From Alphaproteobacteria bacterium MarineAlpha11_Bin1 (GTDB lineage: Bacteria; Pseudomonadota; Alphaproteobacteria; MPNO01; UBA830): DNA of 64,000 nt. The notes under the pieces are model-generated. The model was not told where the DNA came from. It ran no database searches and saw only the letters and a program-made list of their open reading frames with translations. The position numbers were made by a program, and so were the translations under genes. Positions 62,821-64,000 of this stretch are shown here, piece by piece (position 1 is the first letter of the stretch; every line of letters begins with the position of its first letter). The stretch lies in the NCBI GenBank assembly GCA_002937455.1, contig PTJZ01000005.1, forward strand, positions 138,895 to 202,894, in the 5' to 3' direction.

Positions 62821-63882
62821 ATGTTTCTAAAAAATTGCTGGTATGTAGCGGCCTATGATCGCGAACTGGAAGGTAATGGCCCTCTGGGGCGTATGCTCCT
62901 GAACGAACCCGTGGTGATGTATCGCGACAGTGCCGGGAAGGCGATAGCACTAGAAGATCGCTGCTGTCATCGCCAACTACCCCTGTCGCTTGGGCAAGTA
63001 AAAGGCGATAGGCTGCAATGCGGATATCATGGCCTTGAGTTTGACGATACTGGCGCCTGTGTGAACGTACCTGGACAGTCCATGGTGCCGCCGGGGGCCC
63101 TTATCAAATCCTATCCCTTAGCTGAAAAATGGGGCTTCCTGTGGATCTGGATGGGCGACGCGGTCCTGGCCGATGACAGCCTAATCCCCAACTGGTGGTG
63201 GGTTGATGATCCTGACTGGGGCTACAATACTGGTGCGCTATTGCATATACAGTGCAATTACGAGCTAATCACTGACAACCTGCTAGATCTGTCGCATCTG
63301 GGCTATGTCCACAATCGCACCATAGGTAACAGCGCTATCGTTGATTTTCCGGTTAAAACCGAGCGACTAAGTGACCGGGTCCGAATGTCGAGGTGGATTC
63401 AAGACCGGCCGCCTCCGCCGCTTTACGCCGCTGGTATGAACTCCCACGACCATGTTGACCGGTGGCAGATCGTAGAGACCGAGGCGCCAGCCTATTCTGT
63501 TGTCTATGCGGGTTGTGGCCCAGTCGCTGCAGGCGAATACGGTGGACAGGATGAATATGAAACTGGCATACGCCTTCGCGCATTAAACGCACCAACACCC
63601 GAGACCGCCACGTCTAGCTTCTACTTTTACTCCCATGTTTGGGACTTCAAAGTTGGTGATAATGTCTGGACCAAGAAGATGTATGACGACTTTCTAATGA
63701 CCTTTATGGAGGATTGTCACATCCTCGAAGCGCAGCAGGCCTCAATCGACCGAGACCCGGCCCGGTCAATGGTTGACATCAATGTCGATGCGCCAGGTTT
63801 GGCGGCCCGGCGAATGCTCGCGGAACGGATAGGGGCTGAAAGGGTCTTGAAAATCGATAAGGAGACAATCGCGGCAGAGTAA
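62821..63882 (+). CDS. Rieske non-haem iron oxygenase, VanA-like
   Basis: A 353-residue oxygenase component. The N-terminus MFLKNCWYVAAYDREL and the Rieske motif C48-x-H50...C67-x2-H70 (RCCHRQ and LQCGYHG) are clear. The mononuclear iron site is in DNLLDLSHLGYVHN. The VanA/phenoxybenzoate-dioxygenase-like branch removes O-methyl groups or hydroxylates aromatic acids and needs a separate reductase, which is not in this window. It is followed 51 bp downstream by a second Rieske gene with a similar N-terminus. Confidence 0.92.
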   Translation: MFLKNCWYVAAYDRELEGNGPLGRMLLNEPVVMYRDSAGKAIALEDRCCHRQLPLSLGQVKGDRLQCGYHGLEFDDTGACVNVPGQSMVPPGALIKSYPLAEKWGFLWIWMGDAVLADDSLIPNWWWVDDPDWGYNTGALLHIQCNYELITDNLLDLSHLGYVHNRTIGNSAIVDFPVKTERLSDRVRMSRWIQDRPPPPLYAAGMNSHDHVDRWQIVETEAPAYSVVYAGCGPVAAGEYGGQDEYETGIRLRALNAPTPETATSSFYFYSHVWDFKVGDNVWTKKMYDDFLMTFMEDCHILEAQQASIDRDPARSMVDINVDAPGLAARRMLAERIGAERVLKIDKETIAAE

Positions 63883-63933
63883 CAGTATAGTGCAGAAAAA
63901 AAATACCTATCTAAATAGCAGAAGAGCGAACCT

Positions 63934-64000
63934 ATGTTCTTGAAAAACGCTTGGTATGTTGGTGCTTGGGGCACCGAGGTTGGCAGACAGAGTCTCCTTC
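63934..64000 (+). CDS. Second Rieske-type oxygenase, N-terminal fragment (cut by window edge)
   Basis: Reads MFLKNAWYVGAWGTEVG from ATG 63934 and runs off the right edge. It is nearly the same start as the preceding VanA-like gene (MFLKNCWYVAAY), so it is probably a tandem paralogue. Only 22 codons are visible; the Rieske cluster lies beyond the window. Confidence 0.75.
   Translation, partial: MFLKNAWYVGAWGTEVGRQSLL

Noticed and set aside
47190..64000. Straight assignment as a nicotinate or picolinate pathway
   Set aside because: The 2,5-dihydroxypyridine dioxygenase (NicX/PicD) and the molybdenum hydroxylases that start those pathways are not seen, so only a partial resemblance is claimed.
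1..64000. CRISPR arrays, insertion sequences or prophage
   Set aside because: No regularly spaced repeats, transposase, integrase or phage structural genes could be recognised anywhere in the window.

Overview
The window looks like the chromosome of an alphaproteobacterium, probably a free-living, possibly marine, Rhodospirillales-like lineage. This rests on gene content and not on a phylogeny: a CarD-family C-terminus, DUF6285 beside an APH-type kinase, a CbtAB/CobW/CobN-type cobalamin locus, abundant acyl-CoA and aromatic catabolism genes, and frequent GTG/TTG starts. Coding is dense. I see no transposase, phage gene or CRISPR array.

Layout. (1) 1-2.6 kb: end of a CarD-like regulator, a proline iminopeptidase, a PagL-like lipid A deacylase, tRNA-Arg(CCU) and a small membrane protein. 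(2) 2.7-6.7 kb (minus): a TroABCD/MntABC-type metal ABC transporter in which one permease carries a DtxR-like C-terminal extension, with inverted repeats upstream that may be an operator. (3) 7.0-13.8 kb: DUF6285 protein, APH-type kinase, acyl-CoA dehydrogenase, SDR, haloalkane dehalogenase and enoyl-CoA hydratase on the minus strand, facing a divergent acyl-CoA synthetase. Its composition closely recalls the levulinate / 4-hydroxyacyl-CoA (Lva) pathway, with a dehalogenase added. (4) 14.9-39.5 kb: a nearly complete cobalamin locus. It has galE-cobU-cobD-cobC, cobS, cobT, cbtAB, a cobalamin riboswitch with a likely terminator, cobW-cobN-cobO-cobQ, cbiB, cbiX-cobH-cobL-cobI-cbiG/cobJ-cobM, cobK-cbiD and cobA-cobB. 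It mixes early-cobalt-insertion enzymes (CbiX, CbiD, CbiG) with the late-insertion chelatase subunit CobN, and no CobG, CobF or chelatase CobS/CobT ATPase subunits are visible.

(5) 40-64 kb: an accessory catabolic region. It holds an MBL-fold lactonase-like enzyme, a gamma-glutamyltransferase-like protein, a sulfatase, a diheme peroxidase, an acyl-CoA dehydrogenase, two tandem LLM flavin monooxygenases flanked by alpha/beta hydrolases, a dienelactone-hydrolase relative, a radical SAM enzyme, an ACMSD-type amidohydrolase, a maleylacetate-reductase-type dehydrogenase, a LigA-LigB ring-cleavage dioxygenase co-transcribed with an isochorismatase-type hydrolase, a ThDP-dependent enzyme, a third LLM enzyme, a maleate-isomerase-type enzyme, a GFA protein, and two tandem Rieske oxygenases (the last cut by the window edge). 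Read together these suggest ring activation (Rieske, LLM), decarboxylation (ACMSD-type), extradiol cleavage (LigAB), hydrolysis or deamidation, and funnelling through maleylacetate or maleate to central metabolism. The substrate is unknown and no transcription regulator is encoded beside these genes.

The best candidates for an undescribed system are the LigAB / cysteine-hydrolase / maleate-isomerase / ACMSD-like set (about 47-64 kb) and the dehalogenase-containing Lva-like operon (7-13.8 kb). All functional assignments come from reading motifs and family resemblance by eye; no database search was run.
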